A DNA stretch of 20,195 bases from a virus: positions 1 to 20,195 of IMG/VR virus record IMGVR_UViG_3300035670_008229. One strand, given 5' to 3'. Under the pieces are notes generated by a model that saw only the letters and a program-made list of their open reading frames with translations, did not search any database and was not told the origin of the DNA. Position numbers and translations under genes: made by a program. Positions 12,809 through 20,038 of the stretch are shown here, piece after piece; within the stretch, counting starts at the first letter, position 1, and each line of letters starts with the position of its first letter.

Positions 12809-14518
12809 ATGAAGACATTAGAAGAATTAAAAGCTGAAGGGGAAGCGCCGGAATGGCTAACGAGCGATGCATTCCAAATGTTGAATGGCGGTTATCTTTG
12901 GAATGATGAAACTCCAAGAGGGATGTATCAGCGTGTAGCGAGGAGTGTTGCCAATTATATAAAGAAGCCCGAGCTTGAATCAAGATTCTTTGATATAATG
13001 TGGCGAAATTGGTTATGTCCTTCTACGCCGGTTTTATCTAATGCTGGAACAACGAGGGGATTACCGATTTCTTGTTTTTCATCATATATGCCGGATGATA
13101 CATATGAGATTCTTGAGACATTGCAAGAAGTGGCGATGTTATCCAAGTATGGTGGAGGAACTGCGATTCATGTTAATGATGTTCGTCCAAAGGGTGCTGT
13201 GATATCTAAGGGTGGTCATTCTGATGGAGTGGTTCCATTTCTTAAGATGGCGGATAGTGTTATTCTTGGTATATCTCAGGGATCTACACGTCGTGGTGCA
13301 TGTGCGGCATATATTGATATTGAACATGGAGATTTTGATGAATTTCTTCAATCTCGTAGACCGACTGGAGATATTAACCGACAATGTTTAAATTTGCATC
13401 ATGGTGTATGTGTTTCAAATGCGTTTATAGACAAAGTTAAGCTTGGAGATGCTGAAGCCCGTAGACGATGGAAAGAATTGATTAAAAGCCGTGTAGAGAC
13501 AGGGGAGCCTTATATCTTTTTTACGGACAATGCGAATGATCAAGCGCCGGATGTATTAAAAGAAACTGGAATTAAATTAAAAGGATCAAATTTATGTTCT
13601 GAGATCTTTTTGCCAACAGATAAGGATCATAGTTTTGTTTGTTGTCTTTCTTCTCTTAATCTTGCGAGATGGGATGAATGGAAGGATACGGACACTATTC
13701 AACTTTCTGTTTGGTTTCTTGATGGAATAATGGAAGAATTTATTCAAAAAGCGTCTGAACTTCGTGGATTTGAAAGAGCTTTACGTTTTGCTAAAAAATC
13801 TCGTGCTCTTGGACTTGGAGTTTTGGGTTTACATTCTTATTTGCAAAAAAATATGATTGCATTTGATAGTCTTCAAGCTTATCTTGCAAATAAAGTTATA
13901 TTCAAAAATATTCGTTCTGAAGCTGAGTTAGCCACGGCGGCTTTAGCAAAAGAATATGGTGAACCAGAATGGTGTCGTGGTCATAATAGAAGAAATGCAA
14001 CTCTTCTTGCAGTAGCTCCAACTGTATCTAATTCTCTTATTGCATCTAATGTATCTCAAGGTATTGAACCTTGGATTGCTAATGCATTTGCTCAGAAGAG
14101 TGCTAAGGGAACCTTTGTAAGAAGAAATCCAGAACTTGAAAAATTATTGAGTAAATTAGATAAAAACAATGATGAAGTTTGGGGTTCAATTTTAAAGAAT
14201 GATGGAAGTGTTCAGCATCTTGAATTTTTATCTGATCTTGAGAAAGAAGTATTTTATACTGCCAGAGAATTAAATCAATTTGCGATTGTTAAATTAGCTG
14301 CGGATCGTCAACAATTTATTGATCAAGGACAAAGTGTTAATATCTTTTTCCCAGCCAATAGTGATCCAAAGTATATTAATCAAGTTCATTTAGAAGCAGC
14401 TACGAGTGGATTGAAGAGTCTTTATTATCTTCGTTCTACATCTATTTTAAAGGCTGAACAAAATACTAATGCTGTTTACAAGAGGGAATTGACGGAATGT
14501 AGTTGGTGTGAAGGCTAA
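12809..14518 (+). CDS. nrdA: ribonucleotide reductase large subunit, class I (short form)
   Basis: The 569-residue product has the catalytic set of class I R1 proteins: Cys89 (PISCF) and a cysteine of CCLSSLNL (278-279) as the redox pair, NLCSE with Asn261, Cys263 (thiyl radical) and Glu265, the Tyr539-Tyr540 pair (LYYLRS) of the radical pathway, and the C-terminal C-x-x-C (CSWCEG) that shuttles electrons from thioredoxin or glutaredoxin. It reduces ribonucleoside diphosphates together with NrdB, whose gene ends 15 bases upstream. It is about 190 residues shorter than E. coli NrdA. The N-terminal ATP-cone is absent, so dATP should not switch it off through that domain, a condition that suits a phage needing high dNTP levels. 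AAAGAG eight bases upstream serves as the ribosome binding site. Confidence 0.93.
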   Translation: MKTLEELKAEGEAPEWLTSDAFQMLNGGYLWNDETPRGMYQRVARSVANYIKKPELESRFFDIMWRNWLCPSTPVLSNAGTTRGLPISCFSSYMPDDTYEILETLQEVAMLSKYGGGTAIHVNDVRPKGAVISKGGHSDGVVPFLKMADSVILGISQGSTRRGACAAYIDIEHGDFDEFLQSRRPTGDINRQCLNLHHGVCVSNAFIDKVKLGDAEARRRWKELIKSRVETGEPYIFFTDNANDQAPDVLKETGIKLKGSNLCSEIFLPTDKDHSFVCCLSSLNLARWDEWKDTDTIQLSVWFLDGIMEEFIQKASELRGFERALRFAKKSRALGLGVLGLHSYLQKNMIAFDSLQAYLANKVIFKNIRSEAELATAALAKEYGEPEWCRGHNRRNATLLAVAPTVSNSLIASNVSQGIEPWIANAFAQKSAKGTFVRRNPELEKLLSKLDKNNDEVWGSILKNDGSVQHLEFLSDLEKEVFYTARELNQFAIVKLAADRQQFIDQGQSVNIFFPANSDPKYINQVHLEAATSGLKSLYYLRSTSILKAEQNTNAVYKRELTECSWCEG

Positions 14519-14546
14519 TTAATATCTGAAATTATAGGAATATAAA

Positions 14547-15200
14547 ATGTCAGATATTATATTTGAAGTTAGACGTTTTCAAAAATTAGCTGGAATACGT
14601 GAAGCTTTTGAAGAGCGTCCATTACAAATATATTTTGATATGGATGGTGTTCTTGCGGATTTTGAAGGTGGATTTTCAAATAAATCAATTGATATTGCCC
14701 GACGTGATTTAATTGAACTTCAAAATAAAATTCCTGAATTCAAAGGTAAAAGTTTTGATGAATTAAAAGCAATGTTAGCTGGGATTCAAAAAAAGCCTTC
14801 ACATAAAGCTTTGAAAAATGCTTTATATGATATGAATAAAGAGATATATGCAATATCTGGACAAGAGGGATTTTTCTTGAATTTACCAGAAATGCCGGGT
14901 GCCAGAACAATGTTAGAAGTTGCAATACAATTATCTGGTAGATTGCCACATATCTTGACTGCACCAGTAAAATCTGAATTTTGTCAACCAGAAAAAGAAC
15001 AATGGATGATTGATCATTTTGATGGACTTTATGATCAATTCTATTGTCAATCTAATAAAGAAGAATTTGCTAATCCAGATGCTTTATTAATTGACGACAG
15101 AATGAAAAATATCAATATATTCCGAGAAGCTGGTGGACAAGTTATTTATCACACCGATCCAGAAATAACAATTAAAAGACTTAGAGAAATATTTGCTTAA
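14547..15200 (+). CDS. tagged HAD-family 5'-nucleotidase-like protein
   Basis: The 217-residue product has the HAD phosphatase motifs: YFDMDGVLADF with Asp31 (nucleophile) and Asp33, ILTAP (136-140) as motif II, and LLIDDRMKNI with Asp183/Asp184 as motif IV. It resembles the 5'(3')-deoxyribonucleotidase-like proteins common in phages, which dephosphorylate (deoxy)nucleotides. The first 23 residues precede the fold and form an amphipathic helix (FEVRRFQKLAGIREAFEE) with I-R-E, so it may carry a variant of the head-targeting tag. AGGAA six bases before the ATG is a good start signal. Its stop codon overlaps the stop codon of the convergent exonuclease gene by three bases, with no terminator between them. 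Confidence 0.85.
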   Translation: MSDIIFEVRRFQKLAGIREAFEERPLQIYFDMDGVLADFEGGFSNKSIDIARRDLIELQNKIPEFKGKSFDELKAMLAGIQKKPSHKALKNALYDMNKEIYAISGQEGFFLNLPEMPGARTMLEVAIQLSGRLPHILTAPVKSEFCQPEKEQWMIDHFDGLYDQFYCQSNKEEFANPDALLIDDRMKNINIFREAGGQVIYHTDPEITIKRLREIFA

Positions 15201-16024
15201 GGAATATTATAAGTTCCTTTTCTTTCTTCAAAGAATTCTACTAATTTAGATAATATTCCAGCAAGTTGTTCTACGTCTGCTAAGGCATCATGCCAATGTT
15301 CTGTTGATATTTGAAAAGCGGTTCCAAGATTACCAAGACGATTTAAGAATTTCTTTTCTGGTCTTAGAATACGAATCAGAGGTTCAGCAACTGGATCACC
15401 TTGTTTTTCCATTATTTTCAAAAGTGGAAAGAAATAATTTTTATTAAGAGTTAATGTGTCAACAACTGGTAATCTTGGTAATTTAGGGAGATTATTACGT
15501 TCCAATGCTTTACCAATTTGATACATATCAAATCTTGCATTATGTGCAACTAACAAAGGATTTAGACTTTCAAGATTTCTTATAAAGTTCAAAAACTGTT
15601 CCATCATTTCTTTTTCTTCAAGACGAGGAGCAGTTTCTGAATGATAAGCGGTCATTTTCAAGATTTGATCAATTGTTAAACGATCTTTATATTTTGCTGC
15701 CCATGCTCCAGAAGCAACTCTTTCAGCTTCATTTTCCATTCTCTTTTTTACCGCATCAGATAAATTTGCTTTATAATTGATTTGATCAATTTTTTTACCA
15801 CTTCTTGTATCATAAGCTACAGCGGCAATTTGTGTGATCATTACATAATCATTTCGTGGTCCTAAACCGGTAGTTTCGGTATCCAAAAATATTAAAGTTT
15901 TATCCTTGAGTTTATCAACCAATTGTTCTAAATTCAGAAGAGATCTTTCAATTTGACCTTCATCTAAGGATTCATGAACGATTTGTTTGACCTGTAATTT
16001 TATATATTCCTTTAATAAATTCAT
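15197..16024 (-). CDS. tagged DEDDh 3'-5' exonuclease
   Basis: The 275-residue product has the three exonuclease motifs of the DEDDh (DnaQ-like) superfamily: ExoI FLDTETTGL with Asp48 and Glu50, ExoII VAHNARFDM with Asp166, and ExoIII WHDALADVEQL with His245 and Asp250. It would degrade DNA or RNA from the 3' end. The first 24 residues (NLLKEYIKLQVKQIVHESLDE) are an amphipathic helix ending in L-D-E, with the catalytic fold starting near residue 43, so a cleavable targeting tag is plausible. It is the only minus-strand gene between 6 kb and the end of the window. Upstream on the minus strand lie TATTATAC and TATTTAAG (plus 16042-16049), which could form its promoter. No polymerase lies beside it, so a proofreading role is unlikely; degrading host nucleic acid after injection is an inference. 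Confidence 0.88.
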   Translation of the reverse strand: MNLLKEYIKLQVKQIVHESLDEGQIERSLLNLEQLVDKLKDKTLIFLDTETTGLGPRNDYVMITQIAAVAYDTRSGKKIDQINYKANLSDAVKKRMENEAERVASGAWAAKYKDRLTIDQILKMTAYHSETAPRLEEKEMMEQFLNFIRNLESLNPLLVAHNARFDMYQIGKALERNNLPKLPRLPVVDTLTLNKNYFFPLLKIMEKQGDPVAEPLIRILRPEKKFLNRLGNLGTAFQISTEHWHDALADVEQLAGILSKLVEFFEERKGTYNIP

Positions 16025-16096
16025 ATTGGTTTATCTTTTTTCTTAAATATGGTATAATAGATGTTAGGAATATAATCTTTTGAAGAAAAGGTGTCT

Positions 16097-17311
16097 ATGG
16101 GTGGATTAGGTGGACATATGGCGCATCCATATGAAAATATGGATCTTACTTTTGGACAACTCAAGGCTATTTTTCATCAAGCCAGCAAAGGTAAATTGCA
16201 ACAAGTTTCGGAAAAGCTTGATGGACAAAATGTATTTTTCACATATCGCCAAGACGGTTTGAGATTTGCCAGAAATATCACCGATATAAGAAATGGCGGC
16301 ATGAATTATGATGATATCATAACTCGGTGGCGAGATCGGATTCCAAGCATCGCTTCGGCATTTGGCGAGGCTTATAAGGCTTTGTCCATAGCCATAGGGT
16401 CATTGTCATCACGAGAACGTTCCAAGGCTTTTGGAGGCAAAAGAATCATTTGGTATTCAGCAGAAATATTGTTTGCTGTTAGCCGAAACGTTTATAACTA
16501 TGATGGTGATTCTATCGTTATTCATAAAAGTGGAACAATATATGATAATGGCAAACCTCTAAAAATTGATACTACCAGAAATTACAATAATCTAATATCA
16601 TATATTCCAAAAATGGAACGTGCTATTGGAAATACAAATATTCGTATTATGGGTCCAGTATTAGTTTACCTAAATAAACTATCTAATAATGAACCATTGG
16701 AAACTGCTATTGCAGATCTAAATTCTATTATGGTTAAGCACAATCTAAGCAATCAGGACACATTGTCAGATTTCTTCATTGATCATTTGGTAGAAAATCA
16801 ACTTAAAGATTTAAATACTGATTATGACACAAAGCGTTATATTGCTGAATTGATATCTGACATTGATGAACTTATTAATCCTCGTAAGGTTTATTTGAAG
16901 ACTTTGGAACAAGCTGGATTGATTACGAGAGAGGAGAACAAGAATATTTCTGTTTTATTTTCTCAAGCTCCGAAGCTTTATATGGATTTGATTGAACCGA
17001 TTAGAACGATTATGAGGGAATTTTCGGTTGAGTTATTTAATTCGGTTCAAAGTAATTTGATTTTGGATTCGGATATAGAAATTTCACGATTGCGTTTAGA
17101 AGTTCAAAGCGTTAAGCAACGAATTAATGTAAACGGTTCAGATCATCAAAGGGAATTGTTTAATAAAGAATTTGGGCGTTTAAAAAATATTGATAGCATT
17201 ACCAGTTCTATGGAAGGTATTGCATTTAATTTTGATGATCGGGTTTATAAATTTACTGGAGCATTTGGTCCAATGAATGCAATTCTTGGCATTTTCAAAT
17301 ATGACCGATAA
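16097..17311 (+). CDS. DNA/RNA ligase superfamily nucleotidyltransferase-like protein
   Basis: The 404-residue product shows covalent nucleotidyltransferase motifs: motif I SEKLDGQN with Lys40 (K-x-D-G), an Arg in FARN (about 59) as the usual follow-on, motif III YSAEILF with Glu123, motif IV MEGIAFNF with Glu373, and motif V DRVYKFTG with Lys385. The family joins nucleic-acid ends or transfers AMP/GMP through a lysine-nucleotide intermediate. The opening GGLGGHMAHPYEN resembles a group of phage proteins of unknown function that I recall as DUF6267; that name is from memory. About 250 residues separate motifs III and IV, far more than in small RNA ligases, and look mostly helical. The ATG at 16097 has AAAAGG five bases upstream; a GTG at 16091 is the alternative. 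The substrate is unknown. Confidence 0.7.
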   Translation: MGGLGGHMAHPYENMDLTFGQLKAIFHQASKGKLQQVSEKLDGQNVFFTYRQDGLRFARNITDIRNGGMNYDDIITRWRDRIPSIASAFGEAYKALSIAIGSLSSRERSKAFGGKRIIWYSAEILFAVSRNVYNYDGDSIVIHKSGTIYDNGKPLKIDTTRNYNNLISYIPKMERAIGNTNIRIMGPVLVYLNKLSNNEPLETAIADLNSIMVKHNLSNQDTLSDFFIDHLVENQLKDLNTDYDTKRYIAELISDIDELINPRKVYLKTLEQAGLITREENKNISVLFSQAPKLYMDLIEPIRTIMREFSVELFNSVQSNLILDSDIEISRLRLEVQSVKQRINVNGSDHQRELFNKEFGRLKNIDSITSSMEGIAFNFDDRVYKFTGAFGPMNAILGIFKYDR

Positions 17312-17319
17312 TTAACGTT

Positions 17320-18240
17320 ATGTCGGAAAATCTTAGAAAATTATTGGAATATCTTGTTCAAGAAGAGTTAGATGAACAAAATGCTTTAGCTGCTGGTGGT
17401 GTAGCTGCTACATCAACTGGTTTAGCTTTAAATGTAAGAAAATTTCGTCCAGCAGGTAAAAAAAGAAAAAGAAGATTAACGGAAATTAATACTGTATATG
17501 GGACAAATAGCCCCCAAAGTTTTGCAGATATAGAATCCGAGGACATGGATGCGGCAAGAGAAGATGCAGATTTATCTCAAAATGATGATACAAAGAGTCC
17601 GAGAAAAGATTCTGGTCGTGATAGAAAAGACAATAGAAGAAAAAAGAAATTTAAATTTCGTAAAAGCGAGCAAGGTTATAATCCAGTAGCAGATACAATG
17701 TGGAATTATGGTGATAAACCAACAGGAGATACACCGGCTACACGTGTAAAATATATTGCCTTAGAAGAAAGTGTAAATTTAAGAAAAAAACAAACGGTTA
17801 AGGTTATTGTAGATAAACAATTACAACAAAAATCATTTGAAACTATTATTGATTTTATTAAATTCACTAACAGTATATTAAAACTTAATAATCTTCCAGC
17901 AATATATCTTCATACGATAAAGAAACCAGAAATGACGACTGGTATGTTTAATCGTCAAACAAACACATTACATGTTTTAGTTGGTAAACGTCTTATTGTA
18001 GATGTATTAAGAACCATTGCTCATGAGTTGACACATGCCAAACAACATGAAGCGGGTTTATTGGATATTCATTTAGCTAATATTGATTTTAATAATGAGA
18101 TGGCAGATATAGATACGCCTTATGAAAATGAGGCGTATACTCTTGCTGGAAACATTGTAAAAATATTTTGTCGCAAATATCCCAAGATTACCAAGGACGA
18201 ACTATATCAATTAAATGAAGTTGTAAAGAAATTACGATAA
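17320..18240 (+). CDS. tagged zinc metalloprotease (HExxH)
   Basis: The 306-residue product carries His235-Glu236-x-x-His239 in TIAHELTHAKQHE, followed about 30 residues on by YENEAYTLA, whose Glu269 or Glu271 can be the third zinc ligand, as in gluzincin-type peptidases. Residues 1-20 (NLRKLLEYLVQEELDEQ) form an amphipathic helix ending L-D-E, close in sequence to the start of the ADP-ribosyltransferase (NLKILLEYLFE). A long charged, probably disordered linker follows, with basic blocks KKRKRR and RKDNRRKKKFKFRK and an acidic block between. The basic blocks could bind packaged DNA. The protease domain occupies roughly 155-306. The gene starts eight bases after the ligase-like gene and lacks an obvious Shine-Dalgarno. 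Confidence 0.8.
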   Translation: MSENLRKLLEYLVQEELDEQNALAAGGVAATSTGLALNVRKFRPAGKKRKRRLTEINTVYGTNSPQSFADIESEDMDAAREDADLSQNDDTKSPRKDSGRDRKDNRRKKKFKFRKSEQGYNPVADTMWNYGDKPTGDTPATRVKYIALEESVNLRKKQTVKVIVDKQLQQKSFETIIDFIKFTNSILKLNNLPAIYLHTIKKPEMTTGMFNRQTNTLHVLVGKRLIVDVLRTIAHELTHAKQHEAGLLDIHLANIDFNNEMADIDTPYENEAYTLAGNIVKIFCRKYPKITKDELYQLNEVVKKLR

Positions 18241-18253
18241 AATCATATAGCTT

Positions 18254-18290
18254 CCCTCTATTTATATTAGTGTGTTATTGTTGTGGAGGG
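18254..18290 (+). promoter_or_regulatory. possible hairpin masking the ribosome binding site
   Basis: CCCTCTAT (18254-18261) can pair, with two G-T wobbles, to GTGGAGGG (18283-18290), which contains the Shine-Dalgarno of the lipoprotein protease gene. The 21-base loop is AT-rich. Such pairing could hold back translation, but the stem is short. Confidence 0.3.
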
Positions 18291-18294
18291 TGTT

Positions 18295-19041
18295 ATGAAA
18301 TTGTTGGGCGTATTTTTATCATTTTTAATGTTATTTGGTTGTTCGGGTAGCAACGTTAATATTCAAAGATCTGATATGGATCAAGATATATTACGTAATG
18401 CATTACAATCTACAGTTATTATTGTTGAAAACAGAAATGAATCCAATGAAGAAAGCATTGCGGCTGTAGAATGTAGTGGATTTTTCGTTGCTCCAAGAGT
18501 ATTAGTAAGTGCTTTACATTGTTTCCAACGTATCATTAGAATTCAATTAAGAGATGGAGTATTGCAACTTCCTACTCGTCCAGATCCAACTGGCGATGTT
18601 ATTCAATTTGTAAGATATGATGAAATTGATCATATGAGCAGACGATATCTTGTAGATGTAATCAATGAAGCAACTGTTGTCAGAATAGATGCCGATAGAG
18701 ACATTGCAATATTAAATTTAAATCCTGGAACTCAAGATTCTGTTCGGTTTTTGACATTAAGCAATCGTATTCCAGATGTTACTGAGAGAGTTTATTTAAT
18801 TGGTCATCCATTGGAGATGGTTTGGACGGTTGGAGATGGAATTGTTTCTCGTAACGTTATTATTGGGGAACAATTATCTTATATTCAAACAAATATTGGA
18901 TTAGTTGGTGGTTATTCTGGTGGTCCGATGTTAGATATTAATGGTAATGTTTTAGGTATGGCAAATTATTTTGTTGGTCAAATGCATCATTTATCGTTAT
19001 TTGTTTCGGCACAAAGGATATCTAATCTTATAATTAACTGA
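18295..19041 (+). CDS. lipoprotein trypsin-like serine protease
   Basis: The 248-residue product begins with a lipoprotein signal peptide: Lys2, a hydrophobic core and the lipobox LFGC with the lipidated Cys16. The mature part has the catalytic triad of trypsin-like proteases in order: His75 (VLVSALHCF), Asp136 (DADRDIAIL) and Ser208 (GGYSGGP). Cys60 and Cys76 flank the histidine as in the Cys42-Cys58 disulfide of chymotrypsin. It is therefore probably exported and anchored in the cell envelope during infection. Targets could be envelope proteins, with a role in lysis, superinfection exclusion or defence, none of which is shown. GGAGG five bases before the ATG at 18295 is the best ribosome binding site of this region; a GTG at 18283 would lie over the Shine-Dalgarno and is rejected. 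Confidence 0.88.
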   Translation: MKLLGVFLSFLMLFGCSGSNVNIQRSDMDQDILRNALQSTVIIVENRNESNEESIAAVECSGFFVAPRVLVSALHCFQRIIRIQLRDGVLQLPTRPDPTGDVIQFVRYDEIDHMSRRYLVDVINEATVVRIDADRDIAILNLNPGTQDSVRFLTLSNRIPDVTERVYLIGHPLEMVWTVGDGIVSRNVIIGEQLSYIQTNIGLVGGYSGGPMLDINGNVLGMANYFVGQMHHLSLFVSAQRISNLIIN

Positions 19042-19045
19042 TAAG

Positions 19046-19696
19046 ATGCAGACAATTGATATAATCAGATACGGCAATCCAACTAAGTATCAACAAAAAC
19101 GGATAGAAGAAGAAGACGAGTTAACTGCTCGTCTTTTTCGTGCTGGATTATATAAAGAAATTTTAAATCAACCGCCGCCACTTAATTCTTCCATTCAAAC
19201 ACAACAAGAATTAAATGATATCGTATTAAAAGTTAATTCTTTAACAGATAAACAAAAAAAGTTTTGTAAACGAGCTGAACACGATATGTATGGTTTATAT
19301 GTTTCTTTATTAAGAAAACATGGAATAAACAAATATACTCGCATAGATTTTGAAAATTTTTTTGATAAAACCGATCCATTTCTTTTTAGAATCAAATATT
19401 TCTATAATCGTCCAAGACCATATCAACTTGCTGTATATTTGCAACCAGATTTATATTTGCCGATAAAAACATATACAACAATTACACCGGCATATCCAAG
19501 TGGTCATGCATTTGAAGCAACGTTATTGTCTTTGTTATTGAGTAGACATTATCCAAAATTAAGAAAAGAATTAATGAAATTAGCCAAAAATATTTCTGCA
19601 TCAAGAATGTATATTGGTGTTCATTATAAATCTGATTGTATATTTGGAATTAAACTTGCAAGACTAGTTGTTGATTATGTGGATGATTTAAAATGA
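19046..19696 (+). CDS. PAP2-superfamily phosphatase
   Basis: The 216-residue product contains the three-part PAP2/haloperoxidase signature exactly spaced: K-x6-RP (Lys117 to Arg124-Pro125), PSGH (151-154) and SR-x5-H-x3-D (Ser186-Arg187, His193, Asp197). The histidines act as nucleophile and acid/base in phosphate ester hydrolysis. Most bacterial members that act on lipid phosphates have five or six membrane helices. Here no strong hydrophobic segment is visible, so this appears to be a soluble form like the class A acid phosphatases, but without a signal peptide. The substrate is unknown. The gene starts four bases after the protease gene and overlaps the next by four bases (ATGA), so the three are probably co-translated. 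Confidence 0.85.
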   Translation: MQTIDIIRYGNPTKYQQKRIEEEDELTARLFRAGLYKEILNQPPPLNSSIQTQQELNDIVLKVNSLTDKQKKFCKRAEHDMYGLYVSLLRKHGINKYTRIDFENFFDKTDPFLFRIKYFYNRPRPYQLAVYLQPDLYLPIKTYTTITPAYPSGHAFEATLLSLLLSRHYPKLRKELMKLAKNISASRMYIGVHYKSDCIFGIKLARLVVDYVDDLK

Positions 19697-20016
19697 TTAA
19701 TTGGTTTAAGACAATTTTTAAAAAACAAAAAAAACAAGAACAACAGATTGACGTTAAAGACATAGAATTGGGGACTCATTTAAGATTATATTTTAAGGAT
19801 CCTCGTTCTATTGGAATTATTAATTCAGATATGACGTTGAGATATGATCTTGATGATATACAGAAGAAATTTATAACTGGTGCTTTGACAAATCGTAAAA
19901 ACGTTAGAGATATTATTTTTTTAGAATTGGCAACCTATAAATATTTAAATGGCGAACGTAGAGAACGTGTATATACATTAATGCATGAAGAGATAGAAAA
20001 AATAGAAATTTTATAG
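19693..20016 (+). CDS. small protein of unknown function
   Basis: This 107-residue protein starts in a four-base overlap with the phosphatase stop. It has a basic, partly amphipathic N-terminus (NWFKTIFKKQKKQEQQ), then a mixed alpha/beta-looking region (HLRLYFKDPRSIGIINSD, TLRYDLDDIQKKF) and a Glu-rich end. There are no cysteines, signal peptide or known motif. The N-terminal helix lacks an (I/L)-x-E site within its first 20 residues, so I do not count it among the tagged proteins. I do not recognise the family. Confidence 0.6.
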   Translation: MINWFKTIFKKQKKQEQQIDVKDIELGTHLRLYFKDPRSIGIINSDMTLRYDLDDIQKKFITGALTNRKNVRDIIFLELATYKYLNGERRERVYTLMHEEIEKIEIL

Positions 20017-20038
20017 CTAATTAATTCAAAGAGGACAT

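Noticed and set aside
16053-16058. TATAAT at 16053 as a promoter for the ligase-like gene
   Set aside because: No acceptable -35 element lies 16-18 bases upstream; in AT-rich DNA the hexamer alone is not convincing.
18283-18294. GTG start at 18283 for the serine protease
   Set aside because: It would place the start on the GGAGG Shine-Dalgarno and add four residues before an otherwise ideal lipoprotein signal peptide starting at 18295.
19693-19760. N-terminus of the 107-residue protein as another tag
   Set aside because: It is basic and partly amphipathic but has no (I/L)-x-E in the expected place and little likeness to the LKxLIRE or LLEYL patterns.
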